Source: Candidatus Bathyarchaeota archaeon
GTDB taxonomy: Archaea; Thermoproteota; Bathyarchaeia; Bathyarchaeales; Bathycorpusculaceae
DNA: 34,695 nt
Direction of reading: 5' to 3'
Assembly (NCBI GenBank): GCA_029881805.1
Contig: JAOULW010000016.1
Location: 1-34,695, forward strand
The notes under the pieces were generated by a model. The model had not been told where the DNA came from and did not search any database. It was given only the letters and a program-made list of their open reading frames with translations. Positions 1 through 7,680 of the stretch are shown in pieces. Both the position numbers and the translations under genes were made by a program. Position 1 is the first letter of the stretch, and each line of letters starts with the position of its first letter.

Positions 1-983
1 CCGTTCTTCTGCTCTGCATGTTTCATTAAGCTTTCAAGAAGCAACCGCTTCTCATCTGGAGCTTCACGCAACATTGTGTCCGCCAAAACAAGTTTTTCAA
101 CAGCCCCCAACTTCACCGACTTTTCAACCTCTTCAATTCCATAAGTAACATTCGTCTCTCCTTTTCCAAGTCTTCTCAAAATCTCTTCCATGATTTCTGT
201 CTCCTCAAAAATTCGCAGCTGCTTCATGGCTCTTAGAAGAACACCTGAACGTAACGCTTCATATATTCCTGCGACCCCACCGTTGTTGACGCTTTTTACG
301 TCTACAACCGATTTGGCAATGTCTGTTGCTTCATTTCTTAAGAACTTAACAAAATTATTCTTGACAAAGCCTACACCGATTATTACTATAGGTCTCTGTG
401 CCACGGACCAAATTTGGCGTAAACTATTCGACGTTTTTCTGAAATATTCTCTTGTGGCGGCGCTTCTTTTTTCGGCTTCAAGCTTACCAGGAAGCTTCAT
501 TCTTTCCTCAATTTTCACTTCAATTCCATACTGGGCCGTAGTGGCTATTGCATAGCCCTCGTCGTCTATGGCAACTATTATTATTGGTTTTTCTGATGTT
601 TTGCTGGCCCTTCTTAGTCTTTCCAGGTTATGTTTAGTCCATTCCTTCTTTACGATTGTTAGCGGCGTGTTTAGGGTGACATTAAGCGTGTGATGTGCAC
701 CTGTCGGGACTATTTCTGGCGCTTCGCAAATTGTTCCGTGAATTCTTAACTTACCCAAAAGCTTGTCCCAAGTGACCTTTTCAACTCTGACTCCTAGAAA
801 AACTGGAACTCTTTCTCCACGTTTGGGTCTCGCATATTTTCCATCAGGCTTTATTTCACGCGTTGTGTACGCGTAAACCGCGTCATCATAATAGATAATA
901 TTGTATAAGTGCCAAAAATCATCAAACACTTCAGGAACAACCTTCACAAAGCCTTTCTTCAAATTCTTTCCCAAGATTTTCAA
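1..983 (-). CDS. pelA: mRNA surveillance protein pelota (Dom34), C-terminus cut by window edge
   Basis: Reading down from the TTG at 983 gives an open frame with no stop before the window edge, so about 327 residues are visible. The start MKILGKNLKKGFVKVVPE, then DDFWHLYNII, is the classic pelota N-terminal (Sm-like) domain. The central part contains PIIIVAIDDEGYAIATT and the third domain contains KLGAVEKLVLADTML, as in eRF1/pelota family members. Known role: with an aEF1A-type GTPase, pelota binds the empty A site of stalled ribosomes and promotes their release (no-stop and no-go decay). It lacks the GGQ loop of release factors, and none is seen here. TTG is chosen because it begins exactly where family members begin. 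A TATA-like sequence on the minus strand lies at about 1047-1037. Only the last few tens of residues are missing. Confidence 0.93.
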   Translation of the reverse strand, partial: MKILGKNLKKGFVKVVPEVFDDFWHLYNIIYYDDAVYAYTTREIKPDGKYARPKRGERVPVFLGVRVEKVTWDKLLGKLRIHGTICEAPEIVPTGAHHTLNVTLNTPLTIVKKEWTKHNLERLRRASKTSEKPIIIVAIDDEGYAIATTAQYGIEVKIEERMKLPGKLEAEKRSAATREYFRKTSNSLRQIWSVAQRPIVIIGVGFVKNNFVKFLRNEATDIAKSVVDVKSVNNGGVAGIYEALRSGVLLRAMKQLRIFEETEIMEEILRRLGKGETNVTYGIEEVEKSVKLGAVEKLVLADTMLREAPDEKRLLLESLMKHAEQKN

Positions 984-1034
984 AATCTATTTGCCTCTTC
1001 CATTAATGCATAGCAATTACTAATCAATTCTCAC

Positions 1035-1053
1035 CTATTAAAAAGTGTTAAAA
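1035..1053. promoter_or_regulatory. 19-bp AT-rich promoter-like sequence, identical to one at 3986-4004
   Basis: CTATTAAAAAGTGTTAAAA occurs here and, identically and in the same orientation, at 3986-4004. It contains TATA-like octamers readable on both strands. On the minus strand it is about 50 bases ahead of the pelota TTG; on the plus strand it faces the hairpin/T-run block at 1060-1097. Which strand it serves cannot be decided from sequence alone. Confidence 0.5.
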
Positions 1054-1059
1054 ACAAAA

Positions 1060-1097
1060 GTGGAGACATCTCCTGCACAAACTCCCTTTTTCTTTTT
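1060..1097 (+). other. GTGGAG hairpin followed by T-run (block A)
   Basis: GGAG (1062-1065) and CTCC (1070-1073) can form a short stem, followed by a pyrimidine stretch ending in T5-C-T6. The block resembles 1487-1533 (shared AAAGTGGAGA, a following CTCC, an AAAC/CCC patch and a final T-run). It could be an intrinsic terminator or the end of a short RNA. Function is unknown. Confidence 0.3.
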
Positions 1098-1201
1098 TAA
1101 GTGTATAAATTGAGAAAAGACTAAGAAGATAAAATAACGCCTGTTTGTGATTAAATTTAATTCTCTATTCTGACTATCTCTATGTGGTGATTGAATTGGG
1201 T

Positions 1202-1288
1202 ATGAGAAGTGCCAAAGACAAGCCAATGACCAAGAAGGAGAGAGAGGAGAAAAGAAGGAAACGCAAAGAGAAACGCTTAAAGAAGTAA
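1202..1288 (+). CDS. 28-residue Lys/Arg-rich microprotein (hypothetical)
   Basis: This is an open frame of 28 codons from ATG 1202 to TAA, with 16 Lys or Arg residues among 28 and several Glu; the tail is built of KREE/RRKRK-type repeats. A GGTGA ribosome-binding site lies at 1186-1190. It is well placed for an in-frame TTG at 1196 (30 residues) and usable for the ATG. No membrane segment or Cys is present. The composition resembles tails of small ribosomal or nucleic-acid-binding proteins, but no family is recognised. A second Lys-rich micro-ORF with its own ribosome-binding site follows 40 bases downstream. Against it: very short, and Lys codons are easily generated in A-rich DNA. Confidence 0.4.
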   Translation: MRSAKDKPMTKKEREEKRRKRKEKRLKK

Positions 1289-1328
1289 AGGCGCATAAAA
1301 GTAAGTATTGCTTCGTGGAGATTAGTGT

Positions 1329-1394
1329 ATGCCTTCATTAGAAAAAAAGAACAAAAAAAAGAAACAAAAACATTTGGCTAAAATTGGGAAATAA
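1329..1394 (+). CDS. 21-residue Lys-rich microprotein (hypothetical)
   Basis: ATG 1329 to TAA 1394 encodes 21 residues, of which 10 are Lys. A GGAG ribosome-binding site at 1317-1320 is 8 bases ahead of the ATG, which is ideal spacing and the main reason to list it. It follows the similar Lys-rich micro-ORF at 1202-1288, so the two may be co-transcribed. Function is unknown. It may be chance in A-rich sequence. Confidence 0.3.
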   Translation: MPSLEKKNKKKKQKHLAKIGK

Positions 1395-1462
1395 TGCAAA
1401 TTTCCCAACTTATGTTTATGCTGCTTTCTTTGTTGAAAAGTGAGTGAAATCAGGAAATTATA

Positions 1463-1533
1463 GCCGGAGTGAGGTAACCTCGGTCAAAGTGGAGATGCCT
1501 CCACTTGAACCCACGCAAACCCTTCTTTTTTTT
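1463..1533 (+). ncRNA. two adjacent hairpins plus T-run; possible small RNA (block B)
   Basis: GAGG-TAA-CCTC (1471-1481) is followed by a perfect 8-bp stem, AAGTGGAG (1487-1494) with CTCCACTT (1499-1506) around an ATGC loop, and a T8 run at 1526-1533. The pattern looks like a structured transcript ending at an archaeal T-rich terminator. It does not fold as a tRNA and no RNA family is recognised. It resembles block A at 1060-1097. Confidence 0.3.
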
Positions 1534-1607
1534 GGAATTCAAATGTGGCGTGCGCTGCATAACGTTATGAACAGCTAGAGCTGACATTGTTTGCAGGGCT
1601 GTCTCCG

Positions 1608-2132
1608 ATGAGATTGCTGAAACCTGTGGGCAATTATCTTAAGAAAAAAGCCACCAAGAATTTGGTATTTGGAGTTCTGTGCCTGATTTTTTTCTTGTAT
1701 TACTGGTTACTTCTATCGAAATTCTACCTTTATATGTAGATGTTGGCAGATATGACACGTCTCGTGGCGTAGCGTTAGGCTTGCTTATTGCTAGCTCGTA
1801 CTATTTCCTCTGCATGAATATCCTAATTACAGAGCTGGTATAATTGGAGAACAAAAAGTCACCAAAACGCTTTCGCTTTGAAGCATCCAAGATTATGAGA
1901 AAAAAGGTGACTAGCGAGATTATGCCCAGAACCGCTATAGTATATATTTGTTCGTTTGTTACCAATGACACTCAAAGCAAAGTGTAGTTCAAGAACCCAA
2001 AACTCTTTCGGTAAATTATGTTGAATCTCGCTTATGCCTTTAAACACTCCATTAAATTATTCTGTCTTTGAAGCGCGAGTGGTAATCGGTTTGTTTATCT
2101 GCTTTCTCGTCTTGCTAGTAGGGTTGGTGTCC
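1608..2132 (+). pseudogene. decayed multi-pass membrane protein gene
   Basis: Hydrophobic protein-like pieces lie in order but in different frames. From ATG 1608 comes MRLLKPVGNYLKKK, then TKNLVFGVLCLIFFLYY. After a frame change near 1700 comes VLLVTSIEILPLYVDVG, then GVALGLLIASSYYF, ending at a stop near 1843. After a garbled stretch, ARVVIGLFICFLVLLVGLVS precedes TAG at 2130-2132. Three or four membrane segments broken by frameshifts and stops suggest a lost gene rather than chance. The intact first piece (43 residues, 1608-1739) could alternatively be a small membrane protein. The parent family is not recognised. Confidence 0.4.
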
Positions 2133-2214
2133 TAGTTTCTAGAATAGTGGTGCACAATAGTGGAATCAGAAACACACTAAAGTTTTAGCGCGAACAATTG
2201 AAAGAAGACAGTTT

Positions 2215-3681
2215 CTAATCATCATCAATTGGAAATAATGGTCTGGGAATGTTTTTCCATTTAAGTCGTTTTAAATCAATAGTTGCCTGTCCGAGAGCAT
2301 CTACTTCTATAAACTTTTTGGCAAAAGATCTATAGTTCGGTTCACTGTGCATTTTGAAGGTTTTGATCACAAGAATCTTTTTTCTAGAAGGCCTGATCCC
2401 ATTTCTTCGGAAAATTTCTGGGTCGACTGGATTACAAGTTTCTTCAGTAATAATAATTTCTATCCCATGCGTTTCCACCACAACTGTTCTACCCATATCC
2501 ACTTGCGCACCGCCATACAAGGGGCCCCTCGTAACGAATAGCCCATCAGAAATTGTCTTAATTTTACCAACTAGTTGAATAGGTTCTCCAGAAGTTCTGG
2601 GATCTTTCCCACCTAAACTGAGTTCTACTTCATTTCTAACTCCCGTGGCAATACATTTCTTTACTGCTTCTGGATCCCTTATAACAGCAATAGCCGCATC
2701 TTTTACTCCCTTCTTCAATAATGCGTGGAGTATCTCAGTCGAATCTTGGGTAGTTCCATCTCCAGGATTATCAGCTACGTCCGCTAGGATTACAGGGCCT
2801 CCTTCAATGGATAATGCTTCTTCAACAGCTTCCTCTGTTGAAGGCAATTTTGGAATAAATTCATGTCTCTTTTTCCAAAGTTTTTCAGAAAACTCTTGAG
2901 CGACCTCTTCTGCTAGCTTTTTCTCTTTATCAGCTACAACTATCACGCTCATCCCAGCATGTGGAATATCCGCCCAAGGAAATCCAACAGCAATATTGAT
3001 ATTAATTATCCTCGAATCTTTTTCTCTTTCAAAAACCTCATTGAATATTTCAACCAACGGTCCTGATTTGGGTGGGTTCATATACAATGTTGGTGGGAGT
3101 ATTCCGGGTTTCTCAACCGCCATTACCGGTTCTAATTCACCCTTTGCAATTTTGTATAATACTTCTGTCGCTTCTACTCCTCTTTCATAAGAATCCAAGT
3201 GTGGGTTTTCATTATTGCCGAAAATGGCATTTACAATAGCAATTAGTCTTGAACTAATATTCGCATGCATATCCAAGGTACAAACAATCGGGGTTTTCTT
3301 ACCAACTTTTCTCCTAATTTCTAATACTAATTCAACCTCAGGGTCAAAAATGTGTTCTGCCACTATTCCTCCATGAAGACACAATGCTATTCCGTCAATA
3401 TCTTTGTGGTTGTCTAAATGAGATAATATTCCATTTAGGAAGAAGTCAAAAGCTTCCTTGGTTATAGGACCAAATGGATTAGCATAGGCAACAATCGTAG
3501 GTAGTAATTCTACACCCAGTTTGTCAGCAGTATTAATCACCCCAGCTATGAAACTGCCTTTTGTTCCTCTAATTTGCTTGATAATCTCTTGACCTCTTAT
3601 TATTTGAAAATGTTCAAGAGTGTTTTTTTCTGGACAGAAAGTATTTGATTCCGTAAGGAGGGATGCTATTAGGAATTTCAT
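2215..3681 (-). CDS. M81 family metallopeptidase (MlrC / microcystinase C-like)
   Basis: The 488-residue protein begins MKFLIASLLTESNTFCPEK, the standard MlrC start (ASLLTESNTF). It carries IALCLHGGIVAEH, IVCTLDMHANIS and NNENPHLDSYERG, the conserved metal-site blocks of the M81 N-terminal (DUF1485) domain. A C-terminal domain follows with VILADVADNPGDGTT and GGAQVDMGRTVVV. Length matches the family. The founding member cleaves the linear tetrapeptide from microcystin breakdown; the natural substrate in archaea is unknown, so call it an amidohydrolase/peptidase of unknown substrate. AGGGGT sits only a few bases ahead of the ATG at 3681. It stands alone between a decayed region and PolB, and it is more A/T-rich than the neighbouring housekeeping genes; acquisition by transfer is possible but unproven. 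Confidence 0.9.
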   Translation of the reverse strand: MKFLIASLLTESNTFCPEKNTLEHFQIIRGQEIIKQIRGTKGSFIAGVINTADKLGVELLPTIVAYANPFGPITKEAFDFFLNGILSHLDNHKDIDGIALCLHGGIVAEHIFDPEVELVLEIRRKVGKKTPIVCTLDMHANISSRLIAIVNAIFGNNENPHLDSYERGVEATEVLYKIAKGELEPVMAVEKPGILPPTLYMNPPKSGPLVEIFNEVFEREKDSRIININIAVGFPWADIPHAGMSVIVVADKEKKLAEEVAQEFSEKLWKKRHEFIPKLPSTEEAVEEALSIEGGPVILADVADNPGDGTTQDSTEILHALLKKGVKDAAIAVIRDPEAVKKCIATGVRNEVELSLGGKDPRTSGEPIQLVGKIKTISDGLFVTRGPLYGGAQVDMGRTVVVETHGIEIIITEETCNPVDPEIFRRNGIRPSRKKILVIKTFKMHSEPNYRSFAKKFIEVDALGQATIDLKRLKWKNIPRPLFPIDDD

Positions 3682-3753
3682 AACCCCTGACTAACAATTC
3701 CATCTTAAATGGCTTTTCTTTTTTGGAAACATCGGCGTTCCAGAGAGCGTGCG

Positions 3754-3885
3754 CTATGTCCCAGTTCCTCGGTGCTTTCTCTTCGAGCGTTCTTCCAGTC
3801 TATTGAATCTCTCTTCTGCCTTTGCCATAGTTTCCAGACCATCTTCAATTAGCTGCTTTAGAGCTTCTTTTTCCACTACATACAT
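3754..3885 (-). CDS. 43-residue charged helical protein (hypothetical)
   Basis: From ATG 3885 to TAG 3754 reads MYVVEKEALKQLIEDGLETM, continuing with a strongly charged, probably helical segment (AKAEERFNRLEERSKRK). Heptad-like spacing of Leu, Ile and Phe suggests a short amphipathic or coiled-coil helix. AGGA lies about 14 bases ahead of the ATG, which is weak support. It is transcribed away from polB and shares the intergenic region with its promoter. No family is recognised. It may be a remnant of a longer gene. Confidence 0.35.
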   Translation of the reverse strand: MYVVEKEALKQLIEDGLETMAKAEERFNRLEERSKRKHRGTGT

Positions 3886-3985
3886 TTACATAACAAAATC
3901 CTGCTTTTGTTAATAGGACTTTTTTCCTTAACAAAAAACTCTTCAGGAAACGAAAATGAAAACCACTATTAACACGCGAAAAGAA

Positions 3986-4004
3986 CTATTAAAAAGTGTT
4001 AAAA
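3986..4004 (+). promoter_or_regulatory. TATA-type promoter of polB (second copy of the 19-bp sequence)
   Basis: CTATTAAAAAGTGTTAAAA carries a good archaeal TATA box (CTATTAAAAAG). The expected start site is about 25 bases on, near 4015-4022, leaving a leader of about 30 bases before ATG 4051. A GTGG...CCAC inverted pair (4005-4020) follows immediately, echoing the GTGGAG hairpin that follows the first copy. Confidence 0.6.
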
Positions 4005-4050
4005 GTGGCTTTTTCTCCACTATTTATTGTTTGGAAAAAAGGCGTATGTC

Positions 4051-6432
4051 ATGAGGATTACGTTTTGGCTTTTGGACATCAATTATGAGATTAAGAATAA
4101 TGCGTCTGAGATCTGGCTTTGGGGCATTGACAGTTCGGGAAAAAGAGTGCTTATTATTGATAGAAACTTTCTTCCTTATTTCTATGCTTTAGTTGAAGAT
4201 GATGTGGATCCAGCGGAATTTGTTGAGGAAATCAGAAAGCACTGTCCATTTGTTGCGAAGCTTGAGGTTGTTGAATGCAAGTTTTTTGGAAAACAAGTAA
4301 AAACCGTGAAAGTTCACTGCAAGGACCCGAATGAAATATCGAAATGCGCGAAGGTTCTTCGAAAGCTCGAAGGAGTAAAAGACTGCCTCGAAGATGACAT
4401 TCGATATTCCATGCGCTACCTAATCGACAACAAGGTTGTTCCTTGTGGGTGGCACGAGATAGACGTGACTGAAGAGGCGAACATGTTAGGTGTTCAAGTT
4501 GACAAAGTCTTTGAAGCAAAATCTTTTCCAAGACTTCTCGAAAAAGCTGAAGCTCCACAACTGAGAGTCCTGGGCTTTTCGACAATATGCTACAGCAGAG
4601 AAGGTTCACCAAAGCCTGACAGAAACCCAGTAATTATCATCTCGGTCGCAACCAATCACGGCGAAGAAAAACAGTTTTTGGTTGATGAAAACAAAAACGA
4701 CAAGCCCATCATAGAAGCTTTTATGAACTACGTTCGAAACTTCGAGCCAGACATTATTGTAGGATATGGCGTAAACGAGCAAGACTGGTCCTATCTCAAC
4801 GAAAGGTGCAAGACACTTGGATTACGATTATCTATTGACAGGGTGGAAACCGAGCCTCACACGAGTGTTTACGGTCACGTTTCAATAACCGGAAGGGCAA
4901 ACATGGACCTCTTCGACTTTGCGGACGAGTTTCCTGAGGTCAAGGTCAAGAACTTGGGGAATCTTGCAGATTATCTGGGTGTTATGAAACTTAAAAATCG
5001 CAAAATAGTTGAAGATGTGGAATTTGCAGATTATTGGGATGACAAAGAAAATCGTGAAATTCTAAAAAAGTTTTCCATGGATAACACCCGTTGCGTTATG
5101 GGCGTTGTTGAGGCGGTTTTGGATTTCGCCATGCAACTGTCGAATCTTGTGGGCTTGCCACTTGATCATGTTGGAACAGCAGCTGTCGGCTTTAGAGTTG
5201 AGTGGTTCTTGATCAAGCATGCCCAAAAAATCGGTGAACTTGTACCCAAAAGAATCGAACAACCATACAGACCATACGCAGGGGCCATAGTGCTTAATCC
5301 AGAGTCTGGGGTACATGAGAATGTTGCAGTTTTAGATTTCAAGTCTATGTATCCGAACATAATGATAACCTACAACCTTTCTCCTGATACGTACGTGCCG
5401 CCGAAAGAGTCTACACAACCGTGTGAAGTCTATGAAGCCCCAGAAGTCAAACATAGATTCAGAAAAGAACCTGCAGGGTTCTATAAGGAAGTCTTATCTT
5501 ATCTCATTAAGGTACGTGATGAGATTCGGTCAAAAATGAAGACCATGTCTCCTGATAGTGCTGATTATCGTGTTTTGGACGCTCGACAAAAGGCTGTCAA
5601 AGTGATAACCAACGCATCTTACGGATATGCTGGATGGACAGGCGCAAGATGGTACATCAAGCCGGTCGCAGAAGCAGCAACCGCTTGGGGAAGGCACACT
5701 ATTCTCAACGCGATAGAAATGGTCAAAAATGAAGGCTTGAGCGTTGTTTACGGCGACACAGATAGCATATTTGTTAAGTATGAAGCGGACAAAATCGAAA
5801 AATTATCCAGGGAAATTGAGGAAAAACTGGGTTTAGAAATCAGACCAGACAAGATTTATGTGCGAATTTTCTTTACAGAAGCCAAAAAACGCTACGCTGG
5901 GCTTCTGTCTGATGGACGGCTTGACATCGTTGGTTTGGAAGTCATCCGTGGAGATTGGGCGGCCGTAGCCAAGAAAGTACAGGAGAAGGTCTTAGAGATT
6001 GTTTTAAGGGAGCAATCCCCAAAGAAAGCCGCCAAGTTTGTGCAGGAGTTTATCTCTGAAATTAGACAAAAGCGTGTTGCCTATCGCGACCTGATTATTT
6101 GGAAGACGCTGACTAAACCAGTGGAGGACTATCAAATTAAAGCGTCACATGTAGAGGCGGCAAAAATGCTGAGGGCGAAAGGGTGGAGTCTAACAGTGGG
6201 CGACAAAGTAGGTTTCGTGGTGATTGTTGGAACAGGGCGTCTGTATGAAAGAGTCAAACCCTATATGTTCGCTACTTACGATGAAGTTGACATAGAATAC
6301 TACGTGTCCAAGCAGGTTTTGCCAGCCGCTACCAGAATTCTCGAAAGCTTTGGCGTGACTGAGGAACAATTGCTAGCATCGAAGTTGGAAGAAGCTGAAA
6401 CTAGAAAACTCACAGACTTTTTCGGAACCTAG
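4051..6432 (+). CDS. polB: family B DNA polymerase with degenerate 3'-5' exonuclease motif I
   Basis: The protein has 793 residues from ATG 4051 (MRITFWLLDINYE, the usual archaeal PolB start; an upstream in-frame TTG at 4027 would add 8 residues and is less likely). Polymerase motifs are intact: motif A DFKSMYPNIM (Asp429), motif B RQKAVKVITNASYGYAGW, and motif C YGDTDS (Asp569, Asp571). These hold the two metal-binding Asp of the palm, so synthesis should work. In the exonuclease domain the motif I FDIE is replaced by FSTI (residues 176-179), losing both acidic residues. Motif II keeps Asp245 (NEQDW) and motif III keeps Asp344 (FSMD, Phe for Tyr). Proofreading is therefore probably lost or weak. 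Known role: replicative or repair synthesis with PCNA. The gene converges on dnaG with a 4-base stop overlap. Confidence 0.96.
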   Translation: MRITFWLLDINYEIKNNASEIWLWGIDSSGKRVLIIDRNFLPYFYALVEDDVDPAEFVEEIRKHCPFVAKLEVVECKFFGKQVKTVKVHCKDPNEISKCAKVLRKLEGVKDCLEDDIRYSMRYLIDNKVVPCGWHEIDVTEEANMLGVQVDKVFEAKSFPRLLEKAEAPQLRVLGFSTICYSREGSPKPDRNPVIIISVATNHGEEKQFLVDENKNDKPIIEAFMNYVRNFEPDIIVGYGVNEQDWSYLNERCKTLGLRLSIDRVETEPHTSVYGHVSITGRANMDLFDFADEFPEVKVKNLGNLADYLGVMKLKNRKIVEDVEFADYWDDKENREILKKFSMDNTRCVMGVVEAVLDFAMQLSNLVGLPLDHVGTAAVGFRVEWFLIKHAQKIGELVPKRIEQPYRPYAGAIVLNPESGVHENVAVLDFKSMYPNIMITYNLSPDTYVPPKESTQPCEVYEAPEVKHRFRKEPAGFYKEVLSYLIKVRDEIRSKMKTMSPDSADYRVLDARQKAVKVITNASYGYAGWTGARWYIKPVAEAATAWGRHTILNAIEMVKNEGLSVVYGDTDSIFVKYEADKIEKLSREIEEKLGLEIRPDKIYVRIFFTEAKKRYAGLLSDGRLDIVGLEVIRGDWAAVAKKVQEKVLEIVLREQSPKKAAKFVQEFISEIRQKRVAYRDLIIWKTLTKPVEDYQIKASHVEAAKMLRAKGWSLTVGDKVGFVVIVGTGRLYERVKPYMFATYDEVDIEYYVSKQVLPAATRILESFGVTEEQLLASKLEEAETRKLTDFFGT

Positions 6433-7613
6433 CTCTCTGCAATGTCTGGGAAAGTCAATAATTGCACGTTCAGTGGTGGTTTGACAGCGTCTGACACACG
6501 TGAGGCAACTATGTTCTTTATTTGTTTCTCACTTGCCACATCCACTATTCTTTGTGTTATGATGCCGTCAAAGACAACAGTGTCCACTCCTTCTACTTGT
6601 TGGAGTTTTTCAGCCAACTGGTTTACTGGCAAACGCTCTATTTGCTCTAGCTTTTCGTTGAGGAGAACAGCCTCGAATGAGCCCTCTAATCCCTTTGCTG
6701 CTTGAAAGATTTCTTTTGGAACCTCTATTTTCTGCTTTTCTCTTTTCGGCTTGGATAATTCTTCGACCGGAACCCTTGTCTCTAGTGCTTCAAATATTTC
6801 TTTGCAATTTAGCTCTTCAACTTCCTTTCCGCGTGGTGCTCTTGCGATGTGTTTTACGTCTGTGACTTGCAATAGCTCTTTTAGGATCAGGTCTCCACCT
6901 CTGTCTCCGTCTAGAAAGGCTGTTGTTTCTTTTTCTTTGCATAGCTTTTTTATTGTTTCTGGAACCTTGGCACCTTCTAATGCTATGATGTTAAGTAGTC
7001 CGCAACGCATCAGGTTTATTACATCTGCTCTTCCTTCGACAACAATTATTTCTTTGGAGCTCGTAATTTCTGGTCCCGCAGATAGTTCTTCTGAGCCGTA
7101 TTTTTCGACTTTTGCGACTTTGAGTGTTTCTGCAACTTCTTTGAAGACTTCGTCTACTGAGGGCATGGATTCTATCGTCCATTTGTGGAGAATGTCTTTG
7201 GCTCTGTCGATTATCACTTTTCTTCGGGCTTCTCTGATGTCTGCGATTTTTTCAAGTGTCACTTTTGCGGCGCACGGTCCAACTCTGTTTATGCTTTCTA
7301 TGCTTGCAGCGAGTAAAGCTGTGGAAACCCTGTCGAGACTTGTTGGAATTGTTATTGTGCCTGTGGTTTTGTCTTGTTTAGAATGCAGTTCGATTTCTAT
7401 TCTTCCAATTCTGCCAGATTTCTGCAGTTCCCTGAGGTCGAGTTCTGGTCCGAACAGACCTTCTGTCTGGCCAAAAACTGCTCCTATAACGTCTGGTTTT
7501 TCTACTACTCCTTCTATTTCGAATTTGGCTTCTATTACATACTTTATGGTAAACGTCTGTGATGAACCCGTAAGCGTACACCTCCAATTTTGATTAGTTA
7601 AGGTTAGTTTCAA
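6429..7613 (-). CDS. dnaG: archaeal DnaG primase / exosome-associated Toprim protein
   Basis: The body is canonical archaeal DnaG: KYVIEAKFEIEGVVEKPDVI, GAVFGQTEGLFG, DLRELQKSGRIGRI, then a Toprim domain at about residues 190-265 with VVEGRADV and the acidic DGDRGGD, and a C-terminal domain. Known roles: oligonucleotide synthesis resembling bacterial DnaG, and in several archaea a structural partner of the RNA exosome. Start is unclear. The first standard codon is TTG 7613, almost at the expected transcript start of a TATA box at 7645-7631. A strong GGAGGTG (7585-7579 region) lies inside that frame and is followed, 7 bases on, by in-frame ACG 7571. Beginning there gives MGSSQTFTIKYVIEAKFE, close to the N-terminal length of other archaeal DnaG proteins. 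The coordinates given use the TTG. It converges on polB. Confidence 0.95.
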   Translation of the reverse strand: MKLTLTNQNWRCTLTGSSQTFTIKYVIEAKFEIEGVVEKPDVIGAVFGQTEGLFGPELDLRELQKSGRIGRIEIELHSKQDKTTGTITIPTSLDRVSTALLAASIESINRVGPCAAKVTLEKIADIREARRKVIIDRAKDILHKWTIESMPSVDEVFKEVAETLKVAKVEKYGSEELSAGPEITSSKEIIVVEGRADVINLMRCGLLNIIALEGAKVPETIKKLCKEKETTAFLDGDRGGDLILKELLQVTDVKHIARAPRGKEVEELNCKEIFEALETRVPVEELSKPKREKQKIEVPKEIFQAAKGLEGSFEAVLLNEKLEQIERLPVNQLAEKLQQVEGVDTVVFDGIITQRIVDVASEKQIKNIVASRVSDAVKPPLNVQLLTFPDIAES

Positions 7614-7630
7614 TCACGTGACGGATGAAT

Positions 7631-7645
7631 CGTGCTTTTTAATCA
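7631..7645 (-). promoter_or_regulatory. TATA box of dnaG
   Basis: Read on the minus strand, GTGATTAAAAAGCAC is a good archaeal TATA element. It predicts a transcript start near 7615, so the TTG at 7613 would be essentially leaderless, whereas the GGAGGTG site would give a leader of about 40 bases before ACG 7571. Confidence 0.5.
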
Positions 7646-7680
7646 CGAGATTACATCTTAACGTTTACTATATATTAGGC

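Noticed and set aside
1463-1520. tRNA-like fragment in the 1463-1520 hairpin region
   Set aside because: No acceptor stem or T-arm consensus could be folded; stems do not match a cloverleaf.
1859-2047. 62-codon minus-strand ORF in the pelota-M81 gap
   Set aside because: No ribosome-binding site or family features; it lies across the decayed membrane-protein region on the opposite strand.
6751-7593. 280-codon open frame on the plus strand opposite dnaG
   Set aside because: Mirror frame of dnaG; Ser-rich, low-complexity translation with no start signal or domain.
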